A stretch of DNA of 39,965 bases. Origin: Opitutaceae bacterium. GTDB taxonomy: Bacteria; Verrucomicrobiota; Verrucomicrobiia; Opitutales; Opitutaceae. A program made the position numbers and the translations under genes. The notes beneath the pieces are model-generated. The model was not told the origin of the DNA and ran no database searches. It saw only the letters and a program-made list of their open reading frames with translations. The DNA is taken from contig JAGYIG010000031.1 in NCBI GenBank assembly GCA_018402455.1, positions 1-39,965 of the forward strand, in the 5' to 3' direction. Positions 1 to 10,431 of this stretch are shown here, piece by piece. Position 1 is the stretch's first letter. Each line of letters starts with the position of its first letter.

Positions 1-2571
1 GGTGCTGGAGCCACCGATTCCGCGACTTGGTGGCAACAGCTGACCCGGATCTTGAACCGCCCGCTGCCGTTCACCTGGGGGGAAGTTGATTTGGAGGGAC
101 GGACCATTTGGCGCCAAGCTGGACCCGGGGCGGACGGGTTTGCTGACGTTGTGGTGAGTGGTTCGGGGCCCCGGGCGGGAACGGCTCAGCGGTTGCGGGT
201 CGACATCGCGGCGACCGGGGCACGGGCCAGCGCCCGTGGGATTCAGTCCCTGGCGATTAACAATGAATTGGAGACAATCCTCGCGGAGGATCGCACCATA
301 AATCGGCTAAAGCTCGAGACCGAACTGGTTGCGAGTTTGGACGGCCCGACCGAGAACCGCGTCTATGGTCTGTCCTTGGACCTCTCCCAAGCGGCGGGCA
401 CGCCGCGGCTGGGGCTGATGCTGCGGGAGGGTGACCTCCCCTTGATCTCGGCGCATTTGGAGTCGGAGGATGCCTCCAGTCGGCTGCACGGGGATTGGGC
501 GGTTGCGTTGAACGCCACCAATCTCCGTCACCTGATGTTGGGCCGGGAGTTGCCGGGGTTTGCGCTGGACGGGCATGGCGACCTGTCGGCCAATGTGACG
601 CTTTCCGACCTCGCGGTGACGGGCACCATGACCTTCCTCGTCAATGATCTCGGCACCCACTACGCGCCGCTTTCGGGGGTGGGTGACCTTTCGGGGGAAA
701 CCAATTTCGCGATTCAGCAATCCGGTCACAACACCCGTTTCACCCGCTTGGATCTGGCATTGGCGGGGGCGGCCCCCGTCCTCGAAGCGCGCCTGTTGCA
801 AGGCGTGGAAATCGGCCGCGATGCTTTTGCCTTGCGGGTGGCCAACCCCGACGAGCCGTTGGGCGAAATCGAGTTGGCGGGACTGCCTCCGGCGTGGATC
901 CAGCCCTGGCTCGCCCCGTGGGTGCTTGATGCCCGACCGGTGGAGGGGAAACTGTTGGGCTTGGTCTCACCGCAGGGCCTGCGGGTGATCACGAGTCAAC
1001 CCATTCGCATGGACCGGGTGGCCTTGGCCCAAGCCGACCGCACCTGGGTCGACGACGGCACGGTCGAAGTGGACCTGGGCGTGGAGATCACCCCGCTGGG
1101 CTGGCAGGTGGAGTTGGGTCGGATGGAAATTGCCCGACACGGGCGCCCGGTGGTCACGCTGCAAGCGCGCGGGGGGCAGCTGCAACAGGACGAGGACATC
1201 ATCAAGGTGGTCGGCCGCGTGGAGGTGGACTTGGTTGGGTTGACTGAATGGCCGGGATTTGAAGAGCGGGTGGGGTTGGATTCGGGCAGGCTGACGGCCG
1301 AGTTTGGGGTGGGGTTGGATGAGCGGGTCTCGATTGCCACGGCGATTACCATGGATGAACTCACCGGACGGGAGGGGGTGGCATTGCCCAACGTGGAAAT
1401 GGATGGTCGTCTCGATCTCCGGGCCGACGGCGGTATTGAAGTGCACTTACCCGCGCGGATTCACCGGGCGGGACGCAGCTCCGAGCTGACCTTGAATTTG
1501 CGGACGGAAACGGTGGCGGGTGAGTCCACCTTTGAGAGCAGCTTGAGTAGCCCGGTGCTGCACCTGCAGGACGTGCAGGACTTTGCCGCGATTTTTCCGT
1601 CGGAATCCCCGACGCTGGCCGGGCGGGTTTCGGGCGATGGGCTGTCGCGGGTGCAGGTCCTCCCGGCGGTGCCCGTTTGGGGCAGCGTCAAGGGCTCCCT
1701 GCAGGTTTCAGTGGGGGAATTACGGTTGCCCGAGGCCCCCGCCATCGAGCGGGTGCGGGCGGCGATCCTGGTCCATCAGGAGGGGATTGAGGTGGAGTCG
1801 CTCGAAGCCGTGGTGGGAGCGGAGGGCCGGGTGATAAGCACGGGTCGGTTGGAGTTCGATTCCCTTGCTCCGTTGGTTTACCGCGGAAGCGCGGAACTGA
1901 CCCTCAGCGATGTCGCCGTTGAGCCCTGGTTGCGCTGGTTCGATCCGGAGCAGCTGCCGGTGCTGACCGGTCGAGTGAATTTGAGTGCGACCTGGAGTGG
2001 GGTGGCGCGTGAACCATTGGAGCTGGTGAATAAGGGCGTCCTGCAGGCGCAGGTTTCCAGTTCCGGCGGGGTGATTCGGGCCCTCGGGGTCGAGGTCGAT
2101 TCGTATATCCAAACGGGGCAGACTGTGGCGGCCCTGGGTTCGTTGTTTGGCGCGCTGACGGGCAATGAGAAGTTGACCCAGCAAGCCCAGAAGGTGCAGT
2201 CCGCCTCTCGGGCCGCTGCCCAGCTCTCGGCGATCACCTTTGATCAGCTCAATTTGGGGGTGGATCGGGTCGCGAATGGTGACGTGATCATCAGTGACCT
2301 AGCCCTGATTTCTCCGGCTCTGCGCCTGATTGGGGACGGTCGGATCACCTACCGCCCCGGGGTCGCTTTTTGGCTGCAGCCGCTGGAGTTGACCTTAAAT
2401 CTGTCGGCCCGGGACGAGTTGGGCACCGCGTTGACCCAGATGGGACTGCTGGGTGAGCAGGCCGATGCGCTGGGCTACCTGCCCCTGGTGAGCAACTTCA
2501 CGCTCGATGGCAGCTTGGCCAACATCGGCACCGGCGAATTGCAGCGGCTCTTGATGCGTTCGTTCCGCTGA
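1..2571 (+). CDS. AsmA/YdbH-like envelope protein, C-terminal part (cut by left edge)
   Basis: The frame is open from base 1, so the gene begins before the window; a TTG at 52 is only an internal possibility. The visible part (about 857 residues) is a long run of alternating hydrophobic and polar beta-strand-like repeats rich in Gly, Leu, Val and Asp. There are no catalytic motifs. This is the texture of AsmA, TamB and YdbH-type proteins, which are anchored in the inner membrane and span the periplasm, where the family is linked to lipid transport and outer-membrane assembly. The end, with an ISDLALISPALRLIGDG stretch and a final GSLANIGTGELQRLLMRS, resembles the AsmA-like C-terminal region seen in Verrucomicrobia. 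The next gene, 151 bp downstream, is a phospholipid acyltransferase/acyl-ACP synthetase, which fits an envelope-lipid role. The family call is fairly secure; the exact substrate is unknown. Confidence 0.7.
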   Translation, partial: GAGATDSATWWQQLTRILNRPLPFTWGEVDLEGRTIWRQAGPGADGFADVVVSGSGPRAGTAQRLRVDIAATGARASARGIQSLAINNELETILAEDRTINRLKLETELVASLDGPTENRVYGLSLDLSQAAGTPRLGLMLREGDLPLISAHLESEDASSRLHGDWAVALNATNLRHLMLGRELPGFALDGHGDLSANVTLSDLAVTGTMTFLVNDLGTHYAPLSGVGDLSGETNFAIQQSGHNTRFTRLDLALAGAAPVLEARLLQGVEIGRDAFALRVANPDEPLGEIELAGLPPAWIQPWLAPWVLDARPVEGKLLGLVSPQGLRVITSQPIRMDRVALAQADRTWVDDGTVEVDLGVEITPLGWQVELGRMEIARHGRPVVTLQARGGQLQQDEDIIKVVGRVEVDLVGLTEWPGFEERVGLDSGRLTAEFGVGLDERVSIATAITMDELTGREGVALPNVEMDGRLDLRADGGIEVHLPARIHRAGRSSELTLNLRTETVAGESTFESSLSSPVLHLQDVQDFAAIFPSESPTLAGRVSGDGLSRVQVLPAVPVWGSVKGSLQVSVGELRLPEAPAIERVRAAILVHQEGIEVESLEAVVGAEGRVISTGRLEFDSLAPLVYRGSAELTLSDVAVEPWLRWFDPEQLPVLTGRVNLSATWSGVAREPLELVNKGVLQAQVSSSGGVIRALGVEVDSYIQTGQTVAALGSLFGALTGNEKLTQQAQKVQSASRAAAQLSAITFDQLNLGVDRVANGDVIISDLALISPALRLIGDGRITYRPGVAFWLQPLELTLNLSARDELGTALTQMGLLGEQADALGYLPLVSNFTLDGSLANIGTGELQRLLMRSFR

Positions 2572-2722
2572 GGTTCCGGGGGGCAGCCGCTCCCTACCGG
2601 ATCGGAAACGGAGGCGGGGGCACCGGCCCCTTGTCTCGTCCAGGACCGGGTGGGAGGGCAGGGATGAGTCGTCAGAAAGTGTTGAAACTTTTCTAAAGTC
2701 CGATCCGTTAGGCAAAACCCCT

Positions 2723-4960
2723 ATGTCAGCCCCGCCTCGTTTCAACCGATCGACCCTGCCTTGGCTGGCGGAGGTCTTCGCCGCCGCAGTTGCCCGCTGC
2801 CTTTACCGCGTCAAATCGGCCGGGGCCGAAAACCTCCCCACCGGTGGAGCCGTGATTGCGACCAATCACCTTTCCTACGTCGATCCCGTGGTCCTGCAGC
2901 TGGCGTGCCCGCGGCCGCTACGGTTCGTCGGTTTCGATGGCTTGAAGGACCGGGGCTGGTTCTTTCGGCTGGTCTTCAAACTGAGTGGCGCGATCTCCAT
3001 CTCGTCGAAAGACGCCCTCTCGGCGACCCGGACAGTGGTCGACCATTTACGCAGAGGTGAATTGGTGGTGATCTTTGTGGAAGGGAGCATCTCGCGCACG
3101 GGGCAGCTCATGAAGCTGCAACGCGGTTATGAGGTGATGGCCCGCAAAGCCGGGGTGCCGGTGGTGCCGGTGGTCCACGATGGCCTGTGGGGGTCGGTGT
3201 TTTCGTTTTCAGGCAACCGCTACCTGTTTAAGTCTCCCCGCCTGATGCGCACCCACGTCCACGTGGAGTGGGGCCAACCGCAGCCGGTGGACGCCGTGCC
3301 CGTGGCCCGATTGCGTCAGCATCTGCTCGATCTGGGGCGCACGGCCTTTGATCAACGCCCCCAGCTCAAGCGCCATTTGGGGCGCGAGGTGGTCCGGGGA
3401 TTGGCCCGTCGACCCTGGCGTTTGGAAATCGTCGACCGATCACTGGGGCGCCGGGAGGTGAAGGCGGGAGCCCTGCTGGCGGCGGCCGCGGCGTTATCCC
3501 GGCACATCCGGCGCACGATTCCTGAAAAACGGATCGGCATCGTTTTGCCCCCGGGAGCCGGGGGGAGTATCGCGAACCTGGCGGTGCTGTGTGCGGGCAA
3601 GATCCCGGTTAACCTCAACTTCACGGCCGGACCGGCCGCGATCAGCTCCAGCCTCAAGCTGGGAGAGATCGAAACCGTGATCACCGCTCATGCCGTTCGC
3701 GCGAAGGTGAAGGATTTCCCCTGGCCGAAAAAGACCCTGGACCTCGCCGATGAGATCAAATCGTTCGGCGGCAAAAAAGCCATTTTGCCGTGGTTGCTGG
3801 CGGCTTGGATCCTGCCCAATCAGTGGATCGCCAACCTGCTGAAGCTACCGAAGCGGGGGGACCGGGAGGAGGCGGGATTGCTCTTCACCAGCGGCAGCTC
3901 CGGCGAGCCCAAGGGGGTGGTGCTCACCCACCGGAACATCCTGTCCAACTGCTGGCAGATCTCCTCCCTCTGTGTGCTCCCCGATACCGCGACCATGATC
4001 GCGTGCCTGCCGATTTTTCATTCCTTCGGGTTCACCGTCACGATGTGGTATCCGATGATGCGAGGGTGCAAAGTGGTGAGCGTGCCCAGTCCCCTCGACA
4101 CGCGCGGGATCATTGACGCGATCAAAGAGGAACAGGCGACCGTGCAGCATGGGGCGCCCACCTTCCTGCGGCCCTTTGTGAAACGGGCCGAGCCGGCCGA
4201 GATCGCCTCCCTCAACCTCGTGGTCACCGGCGCGGAGAAGATGCCGTTGGACCTCTACGAAGCGTTTTTGGAGAAGTATCAGATTGAGCTCATGCAGGGC
4301 TACGGGCTCACCGAGACCACGCCGGCCGCGAACATCAATCAACCCGATCCGGCGGTTCCGGTGGGGTGGGTGGGGGAGCCGCAGGAAGCGCGCCGACTGG
4401 GTTCCGTGGGGCGCATGATGCCCGGGATGACCGCTCGAATCCTGCATCCGGATACAATGGAAGAGCTGCCCGATACGCAGCAGGGGGTGGTGGTTTACCG
4501 GGGCGGTAACGTGTTCGAAGGGTATCTCAAGAATCCGGAAAAAACGAAGGAGGCATTTCACGAGGGATGGTTTGTCACCGGCGACCTCGGACGCTTCGAC
4601 GAAGACGGTTTCCTCTACATTGAAGGGCGTCTCTCCCGCTTCTCCAAAATCGGGGGGGAGATGGTCCCGCACGGCACGATCGAACAACGCATCATTGAGA
4701 CCTTTGCCCTGGACCAAACCGATGGCTATGTGGTCGCGGTGATGGGGGTGGCTGATCCGGGTAAGGGCGAAGCGATCGTATTGCTCACCACGCTGGACAT
4801 CACCGCTCGCGACTTGCGCGATCGGCTCCTGGCGGAAGGCATCCCGAACCTGTGGGTGCCCCGCGTGGTCAAAAAGGTGGACGCGATTCCGGTGCTGGGG
4901 ACGGGCAAACTGGATTTGAAAGCCTGTCATGATGCGGCCGAAGCCGCCGTGGCCGCTTAG
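2723..4960 (+). CDS. aas: Aas-like bifunctional acyltransferase / acyl-ACP synthetase
   Basis: A 745-residue fusion. The N-terminal third is a PlsC-type glycerophospholipid acyltransferase with the HX4D motif in NHLSYVD (about residues 47-53) and the substrate motif EGSISRTG about 70 residues later. The C-terminal two thirds is an AMP-binding acyl-activating enzyme with the P-loop LLFTSGSSGEPKG (about residue 387), the YGLTETTP motif, and VTGDLGRFDEDGFLYIEGR near the end. This is the order and size of E. coli Aas, which activates free fatty acid on ACP and re-acylates lysophospholipid at the inner membrane. Unlike some homologues there is no MFS flippase domain. The ATG at 2723 starts just before the acyltransferase domain; I see no strong Shine-Dalgarno site. 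Domains are certain; the exact physiological substrate is inferred from the family. Confidence 0.88.
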   Translation: MSAPPRFNRSTLPWLAEVFAAAVARCLYRVKSAGAENLPTGGAVIATNHLSYVDPVVLQLACPRPLRFVGFDGLKDRGWFFRLVFKLSGAISISSKDALSATRTVVDHLRRGELVVIFVEGSISRTGQLMKLQRGYEVMARKAGVPVVPVVHDGLWGSVFSFSGNRYLFKSPRLMRTHVHVEWGQPQPVDAVPVARLRQHLLDLGRTAFDQRPQLKRHLGREVVRGLARRPWRLEIVDRSLGRREVKAGALLAAAAALSRHIRRTIPEKRIGIVLPPGAGGSIANLAVLCAGKIPVNLNFTAGPAAISSSLKLGEIETVITAHAVRAKVKDFPWPKKTLDLADEIKSFGGKKAILPWLLAAWILPNQWIANLLKLPKRGDREEAGLLFTSGSSGEPKGVVLTHRNILSNCWQISSLCVLPDTATMIACLPIFHSFGFTVTMWYPMMRGCKVVSVPSPLDTRGIIDAIKEEQATVQHGAPTFLRPFVKRAEPAEIASLNLVVTGAEKMPLDLYEAFLEKYQIELMQGYGLTETTPAANINQPDPAVPVGWVGEPQEARRLGSVGRMMPGMTARILHPDTMEELPDTQQGVVVYRGGNVFEGYLKNPEKTKEAFHEGWFVTGDLGRFDEDGFLYIEGRLSRFSKIGGEMVPHGTIEQRIIETFALDQTDGYVVAVMGVADPGKGEAIVLLTTLDITARDLRDRLLAEGIPNLWVPRVVKKVDAIPVLGTGKLDLKACHDAAEAAVAA

Positions 4961-5027
4961 CTGGTTTCCCGGTCTTTTGCGCTGAAAGCGGTTGCGGCGC
5001 GGGTGGGGGCGACCGCATGTTTCCGCC

Positions 5028-6470
5028 GTGCCCACGAAGTCGCATCAGCTCGCCACGCGAAAATTACAGCAACAGCTCGGGGATGGCATTGTCTTCACCG
5101 ATGAAGCCTCTCGCCTGGCCGCCTCCTACGATAGCGGCCGGGTGTCGTTTTTGCCGGTCGCGGTCCTGAAGCCCCGCACCGCGGATCAGGTCGGGGTGGC
5201 GTTGACCCTGGCCAATCGCTACGGGGTGCCGGTGACCCCGCGGGGGCGCGGGACCACCCTGGTGGGGTCGGCCACCCCGCGGGCGGGGGGATGGGTGCTG
5301 GACCTGCTGAGGCTCAACCGCATCCGGATCGATGCCGAGGCGGGCTTTGCCCATGTCCAGGCGGGAGCCGTGGTCGCGCGGATTCAGGACCAGGCGGCGG
5401 CGGCGGGATGGTTTTATCCCCCGGATCCCTCCTCGCGCAGCTACTGCACGATCGGCGGTAACATTGCCTGTAATGCCGGGGGGATGCACGGCGGCAAATA
5501 TGGGGTCACCCGCGACTTTGTCATCGCCCTTCGGGGCTATCTGCCGACCGGAGAGTATGTGGAGTGGGGGACGGCCACCCGTAAGTTCGCTGCCGGATTT
5601 AATTTGCGTGACCTGTGGATTGGGAGCGAGGGGATGTTGGGCGTCGTGACCCGGGCGGTGCTGCGGCTCATTCCCCAACCGGGGGCCCGTTGGACCCTTT
5701 TGACCTCCTTTCCCGACGAATTGGTGGCTTTCCGCGCGGCCCGGGCGCTTTTTGGCCTGCGCGTGCAACCCGCCATCTGCGAGTTCCTCGACCGTTACAG
5801 CGTGGGGTGCGCGGAGCGGGCCATGCAGACAACGATCTTCCCCGGTCAACCCGGCCGACCGGTCGTGCTGCTCGAACTAGCGGGCAGTGCGGCGGAAATC
5901 AAAGCCCAGCAGGCGGTGGTGCTGGCCTGGGCCAAGGCACATGCGACGGCTCATCAAGTCGCCCGCACCCGCGATGCGGCTGACGCGTTGTGGGCGGTGC
6001 GCCGCAAGTGCTCCGGAGCCATGTTCGAGTTGGGGGACGCCAAGCTCAACGAGGACGTGACCGTACCGCTGGCGGCTTACGAAAAATTTGCCCGCTTCCT
6101 CGATCGCCTGCGCAAATCGTCCGAACTCGCGATCCCGACGTTTGGGCATTTGGGCGACGGCAATCTCCACGTTAACATCATGTATCACAAGAATGACCCG
6201 GAGGAGTGCCGACGTGCGGAGGCGGCGGTCCAGGCGTTGATGGAGAAAGTCGTGGCGTTGGGGGGCGCCATCAGTGGCGAACACGGAATCGGACTGGCCA
6301 AAAGCCCCTTTTTCCGACTCCAGCATGGCGATGCAGAGATTGGCGCCATGCTGGCGGTTAAACGGGCCCTCGATCCCAACGGCATTCTCAACCGGGGGAA
6401 TATGTTCGAGGTCTTCGAAACGTGGAAACAACCGAAGGTCGACGTGAAATTCCCTTGGGACCACAAGTAA
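5028..6470 (+). CDS. glcD: FAD-linked oxidase, glycolate/D-lactate dehydrogenase subunit GlcD-like
   Basis: About 480 residues. It has the FAD_binding_4 (PCMH) fold with the pyrophosphate loop PRGRGTTLVGSA near residue 71 and IGGNIACNAGGMHGGKYG about 80 residues on. The C-terminal FAD-oxidase domain has FGHLGDGNLHVNIMYH and GAISGEHGIGLAKSP. These are the hallmarks of the GlcD/D-lactate dehydrogenase/FAD-LDH group, which oxidises 2-hydroxy acids and passes electrons to the quinone pool, often with GlcE and GlcF. Neither partner is in the window, so the substrate is open. I chose GTG 5028 because the preceding 12 codons (possible TTG at 4992) are Arg/Gly/Trp-rich and unlike the family. The start is uncertain by those 36 bases. 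Confidence 0.88.
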   Translation: MPTKSHQLATRKLQQQLGDGIVFTDEASRLAASYDSGRVSFLPVAVLKPRTADQVGVALTLANRYGVPVTPRGRGTTLVGSATPRAGGWVLDLLRLNRIRIDAEAGFAHVQAGAVVARIQDQAAAAGWFYPPDPSSRSYCTIGGNIACNAGGMHGGKYGVTRDFVIALRGYLPTGEYVEWGTATRKFAAGFNLRDLWIGSEGMLGVVTRAVLRLIPQPGARWTLLTSFPDELVAFRAARALFGLRVQPAICEFLDRYSVGCAERAMQTTIFPGQPGRPVVLLELAGSAAEIKAQQAVVLAWAKAHATAHQVARTRDAADALWAVRRKCSGAMFELGDAKLNEDVTVPLAAYEKFARFLDRLRKSSELAIPTFGHLGDGNLHVNIMYHKNDPEECRRAEAAVQALMEKVVALGGAISGEHGIGLAKSPFFRLQHGDAEIGAMLAVKRALDPNGILNRGNMFEVFETWKQPKVDVKFPWDHK

Positions 6471-6588
6471 GAGGGGCGGGCCGGTGGCGGGAAGGCGACC
6501 TGCGCGCGGCTGATTAATTGCGGCCGGACCGGTTTTCCCGTTGCCGGGGGGAATCAGGCCTCTTCAATCGTCGGTTTCCGCTCCCTGC

Positions 6589-9500
6589 ATGTATCTCAAA
6601 GCCCTCAAGCTACACGGCTTCAAGTCCTTCGCCGACCCCACCACCCTGCGCTTCGAACCCGGCGTGACCGCCATCGTCGGTCCCAATGGTTGCGGCAAGT
6701 CCAACATCGCTGACGGCATCCGCTGGGTGTTGGGCGAGCAGAGTGCTAAAGCGCTGCGCGGCGGAAAAATGCAAGACGTGATTTTCGAAGGGACCGACTC
6801 GCGCAAGCCGTCTCAGCTCTGCGAGGTTTCGCTCTTGCTGACGGAATGTGAGCGGCAACTGGGCAGCGAGTTTCACGAGATCGAGATCATGCGCCGGGTG
6901 CAACGAGACGGCGGCAGTGAGTATTTTTTCAATGGTCAGCCCTGCCGCCTGAAAGACATCCAGAAACTGTTCATGGATACCGGCATTGGACGGACCAGCT
7001 ACTCGATCATGGCGCAGGGGCAAATCGACCAGATCTTGTCTTCAAAGCCAGAGGAACGTCGCGCGGTGTTTGAGGAGGCCGCGGGGATTACCAAATACAA
7101 ATCCCAGCGCCGCGAAGCCCTGAACAAGCTTTCGCTCACGGATCAAAATCTCGCGCGGGTGGCGGATGTGATCGCCGAAGTGGGGCGCCAGATTGGCAGC
7201 TTGAAACGCCAGGCCGCGAAGGCCCTGCGCTACAAGCGACTGAGCTTCCGTCTGCGCCACCTGAGCCTGGCGCACAGTGGCCACCACCACGGCAAGCTGT
7301 CGGTCATGATCGCGGAACTGCAGGAGAAACTCGCCGGACTGCGCTCTGAGGCCGCCGAACGACGCGCCAAACTCGAATCGGAGCAGGGCGCCGTGGAGGA
7401 GATGAAGGCGGATCGGGCCCGCTTGCACCAACGCGCCCAAGACGCCCAGCAAGCCGTCTTTGACCTGAAGTCGCAACGGGAAGCCGCCCAGAATGGGTCG
7501 AACCTCGCGCTCATCAAGCGGTCCGGGTTGGAGGACCGGTTGAAGTCCTCGCAGGACAACCTCAGTGAAGTGGAAATGCAACTGCGCGAGCTTTCGGATC
7601 AGGTGGACAGCGGCGCTCAGGACAAGGAGGAGCAACTGACTCTGCTCGGTTCGAGCGACCAGGTTTTCCAAAATCGCAACCGCGAACTCGCGCTCGCCGA
7701 GGCGGAACTTTCCCAGCTCGACGATGAGCTCAAGCAGACCAAATTCAGGCTGCTGCAGATGGAGAGCACCATCGCCCGTTTGCGCACGGACACCACCAGC
7801 TACGAGGTGGACCAAAAAACCTCCGTGCAACGTCACGAACTGCTGGAGCAGCAGATCACGCTGACGCGGGAAGAGCAGGAGGCCGCCGCCCAGCGCGTTG
7901 CCGAGGTCGCGGCCCGCCTGGAGGAAGCGAAGACCTCCCGCACCCAACTCGACGGGGAAGCCTCCGCCGCGCGCGAAACGATTGCCCGCCTCACCAGTCA
8001 GTTCCGCGAAGCCCAGCGCACCTTGCAGGAAATTGATCGCGGCCTCGCCCAGCGCTCGGCGCGACTGAAACTGTTGCAGCAGTTGCAGGAGAAGTGGGAG
8101 GGCTTCGGTCAAGGCGCCAAGGCGGTGCTGCAGGGCAGGCTGGACGAAGCTCTGGCCGGTTCGACGGTCACGCCCGTAACCCGGGAACTGCAGGTGGCCC
8201 CCGATTGCGGCAAGGCGTTTGAGGCTTTGCTGGGAGCCGCCGTGGAAGCCATCCATGTGACGGACTTGAACACGGCCCGTCGCGTGCTCACGCAACTCGA
8301 ACACCAGCAAATCGGCAGCGCCGTGCTGCACATCGACGGGATGCAGTCCGCCGCCGCGGAGCCCGCTGCCGCGCCCCCGTCATTTTTACAGCCCGCAACC
8401 CGCGCCATCATCAATCTCGATCCCACCCACCCGGCCGCGGCCCTGTTGGGTTCGTGTTATTTGGCGGACGATCTGCATGCCTTCCTTGATTACTGGCAGG
8501 CGCACCCTGAGTTCAGTTTTGTGGCGGTCGCCACCCGGCAAGGGGAACTGGTTGACCGCCGCGGTCTGATCTCCGGGGGCTTTAACAAGAAACCGGAAAA
8601 CAGCATTGTGCAGCGGGAGATCGACCTGCGCGAAACCGCCAAGGCGATCTCCGACGAACAGCGACGGCATGATGCGCAGCAGCAGGTCATTGAGGCGCTC
8701 AACGCGGAGTTGGCGGCGGCTGAGTCGGACTTGGAAGTCAAACGCGCCGAAGTATTGGCGGCCACGCAACAGGTGGCGACGGTGGAGTCAGAGTCCCGGG
8801 CGGCAGCCGCCGCCGTGGCCGAGGGCCAGCAGCGACTCGATCGGATGGTGCGCGAGCTTACGGCTTTGGAGGCGGCGCGGAACGAGGCGGAGGCACGATT
8901 TCAAAAGGCGCAGGCCGGGCTCGGGCAAGCCGAAGCCGAGGCGGCCACCGCCCGTCAACGCATCGACGAGATGGAGGTGCGGATCGTCGAGCTGCGCACC
9001 GATCGGGATGTCAAACGCGACACGCTGGCTCAGGCGCGTCTGGAACTGGCGGAGCGACGCCAGAAGGTGGAAGTCCTCGATCGGGGCATCGCCGACATGG
9101 AGCGCCGCCGGGAGCAAATGGGGCAATTGTTTACCCAGCGCCAGCAGGAGATCGAGGTGTGGTCAGAGCAGGTGAAGGCGTTGGAGCACGAATCCGAATC
9201 GCAAAAAGCGCGGGCGGCTCAGTTGGGGGAGACCCTCAGCGTGGCCCAGAATCAGGTCGACAAGGTACGGGAGAAGCTCTCCACCGTGGAGAGCGACATC
9301 GAGGCGGTGGAAAATGCCCAGCAAGGCCTGCGCGCCGCAGCGGAAACCGCCCAGGGCGAATTGGGCCGCTGCGAAGTCCGGCTGGCCGAGACCAATTCAC
9401 GCGCCCAGTTCATCGCGGAAGACGTGATGCGAGAGTTCTCTCTGGAGATTGGGGATCTGGATTGGCGTCAGTTGATGTGGCGCTCCGACGACGAACCCCC

Positions 9501-10413
9501 GGATCTGAAGACGCTGGATTTGGAAGACGATGAGGAACCGGAATCTTCGCCGTCCTCCGCCGCAAGCGAGGACGACTCCGCCGCCCCGGCGGACGAAACG
9601 GCTCCGACGTCCCGGAAGCGTCGCCGCAAAGCCAAGGAGCCCAAGGGCGAAGCCAGCGCGGAGGACCTCGCCGCGTTTGATCAGACGGACTGGGGGGCGA
9701 TCAAGTCCGAGATCGACGCTCTGCGGCAGCGGTTGAACTCCATGGGTGCGGTCAACCTCGTGGCCATCGAAGAGTATGCCGAGCTGAAGCAGCGGTTCGA
9801 CTTTCTCAAGGGGCAGAGCGACGATCTGACCAACGCCAAGACCGAATTGCTGGCGGCGATTGATGAGATCAATCGCACCTCGCAGGAGCAGTTCGCGATC
9901 ACGTTTGAACAGATCCAGAAGAATTTTAAATACACCTTTGACACCTTGTTTGGCGGTGGTGTCGCGCGCCTGGATTTGATCGAGGCCGACGACATTCTGG
10001 AGAGCGGCATCGAGATCACCGCGCAACCGCCCGGCACCAAGCTCAAGAGCATCACGTTGTTGTCCGGTGGGCAAAAGACCCTCACCGCCGTCGCCCTGCT
10101 GTTCGCACTCTACATGGTGAAACCCTCCCCGTTCTGTTTGCTCGACGAATTGGATGCCCCGTTGGATGAGTCCAACATCGGTCGCTTCACCGCCTTGTTG
10201 AAGAAGTTCGTGGATGAGTCCCAGTTCATCATCATCACCCACAACAAGCGCACCGTCTCCGCGGCCGAAGCAATCTACGGGGTCACCATGCAGGAGCGCG
10301 GGGTGTCGCGGACCGTTTCGATGAAATTTAATCACGATCGGGGCGAGCCGGAACAACACCCGGAAAACCTTGCCGAAGCGGTGATAGGAACCCGGATGGA
10401 CACCGGGGCTTAA
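6589..10413 (+). CDS. smc: Chromosome segregation protein SMC
   Basis: 1274 residues from ATG 6589, where [16 protein letters not shown] is the usual SMC N-terminus; an in-frame extension upstream to 6541 is not family-like. The ATPase head has Walker [10 protein letters not shown] (about residue 32), signature [17 protein letters not shown] (about 1157) and Walker [13 protein letters not shown] (about 1183). Two long coiled coils flank a hinge around residues 505-670. SMC dimers with ScpA and ScpB compact DNA and load near parS sites to individualise sister origins; no scp gene is in the window. Oddities: about residues 977-1025, in the C-terminal coiled coil just before the conserved [11 protein letters not shown], there is an acidic/Ser stretch followed by a basic [13 protein letters not shown] stretch. 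Walker B carries [11 protein letters not shown] where most bacteria have DEVDAALDDAN. The identification is certain. Confidence 0.97.
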   Translation: MYLKALKLHGFKSFADPTTLRFEPGVTAIVGPNGCGKSNIADGIRWVLGEQSAKALRGGKMQDVIFEGTDSRKPSQLCEVSLLLTECERQLGSEFHEIEIMRRVQRDGGSEYFFNGQPCRLKDIQKLFMDTGIGRTSYSIMAQGQIDQILSSKPEERRAVFEEAAGITKYKSQRREALNKLSLTDQNLARVADVIAEVGRQIGSLKRQAAKALRYKRLSFRLRHLSLAHSGHHHGKLSVMIAELQEKLAGLRSEAAERRAKLESEQGAVEEMKADRARLHQRAQDAQQAVFDLKSQREAAQNGSNLALIKRSGLEDRLKSSQDNLSEVEMQLRELSDQVDSGAQDKEEQLTLLGSSDQVFQNRNRELALAEAELSQLDDELKQTKFRLLQMESTIARLRTDTTSYEVDQKTSVQRHELLEQQITLTREEQEAAAQRVAEVAARLEEAKTSRTQLDGEASAARETIARLTSQFREAQRTLQEIDRGLAQRSARLKLLQQLQEKWEGFGQGAKAVLQGRLDEALAGSTVTPVTRELQVAPDCGKAFEALLGAAVEAIHVTDLNTARRVLTQLEHQQIGSAVLHIDGMQSAAAEPAAAPPSFLQPATRAIINLDPTHPAAALLGSCYLADDLHAFLDYWQAHPEFSFVAVATRQGELVDRRGLISGGFNKKPENSIVQREIDLRETAKAISDEQRRHDAQQQVIEALNAELAAAESDLEVKRAEVLAATQQVATVESESRAAAAAVAEGQQRLDRMVRELTALEAARNEAEARFQKAQAGLGQAEAEAATARQRIDEMEVRIVELRTDRDVKRDTLAQARLELAERRQKVEVLDRGIADMERRREQMGQLFTQRQQEIEVWSEQVKALEHESESQKARAAQLGETLSVAQNQVDKVREKLSTVESDIEAVENAQQGLRAAAETAQGELGRCEVRLAETNSRAQFIAEDVMREFSLEIGDLDWRQLMWRSDDEPPDLKTLDLEDDEEPESSPSSAASEDDSAAPADETAPTSRKRRRKAKEPKGEASAEDLAAFDQTDWGAIKSEIDALRQRLNSMGAVNLVAIEEYAELKQRFDFLKGQSDDLTNAKTELLAAIDEINRTSQEQFAITFEQIQKNFKYTFDTLFGGGVARLDLIEADDILESGIEITAQPPGTKLKSITLLSGGQKTLTAVALLFALYMVKPSPFCLLDELDAPLDESNIGRFTALLKKFVDESQFIIITHNKRTVSAAEAIYGVTMQERGVSRTVSMKFNHDRGEPEQHPENLAEAVIGTRMDTGA

Positions 10414-10431
10414 CCTTCCCCCCAATCTCCC

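Noticed and set aside
3845..5035. Long minus-strand open frame antisense to the Aas-like gene
   Set aside because: It is Arg/His/Gly/Pro-rich with no family motif, and wholly antisense to a well-supported gene; GC-rich DNA gives such frames by chance.
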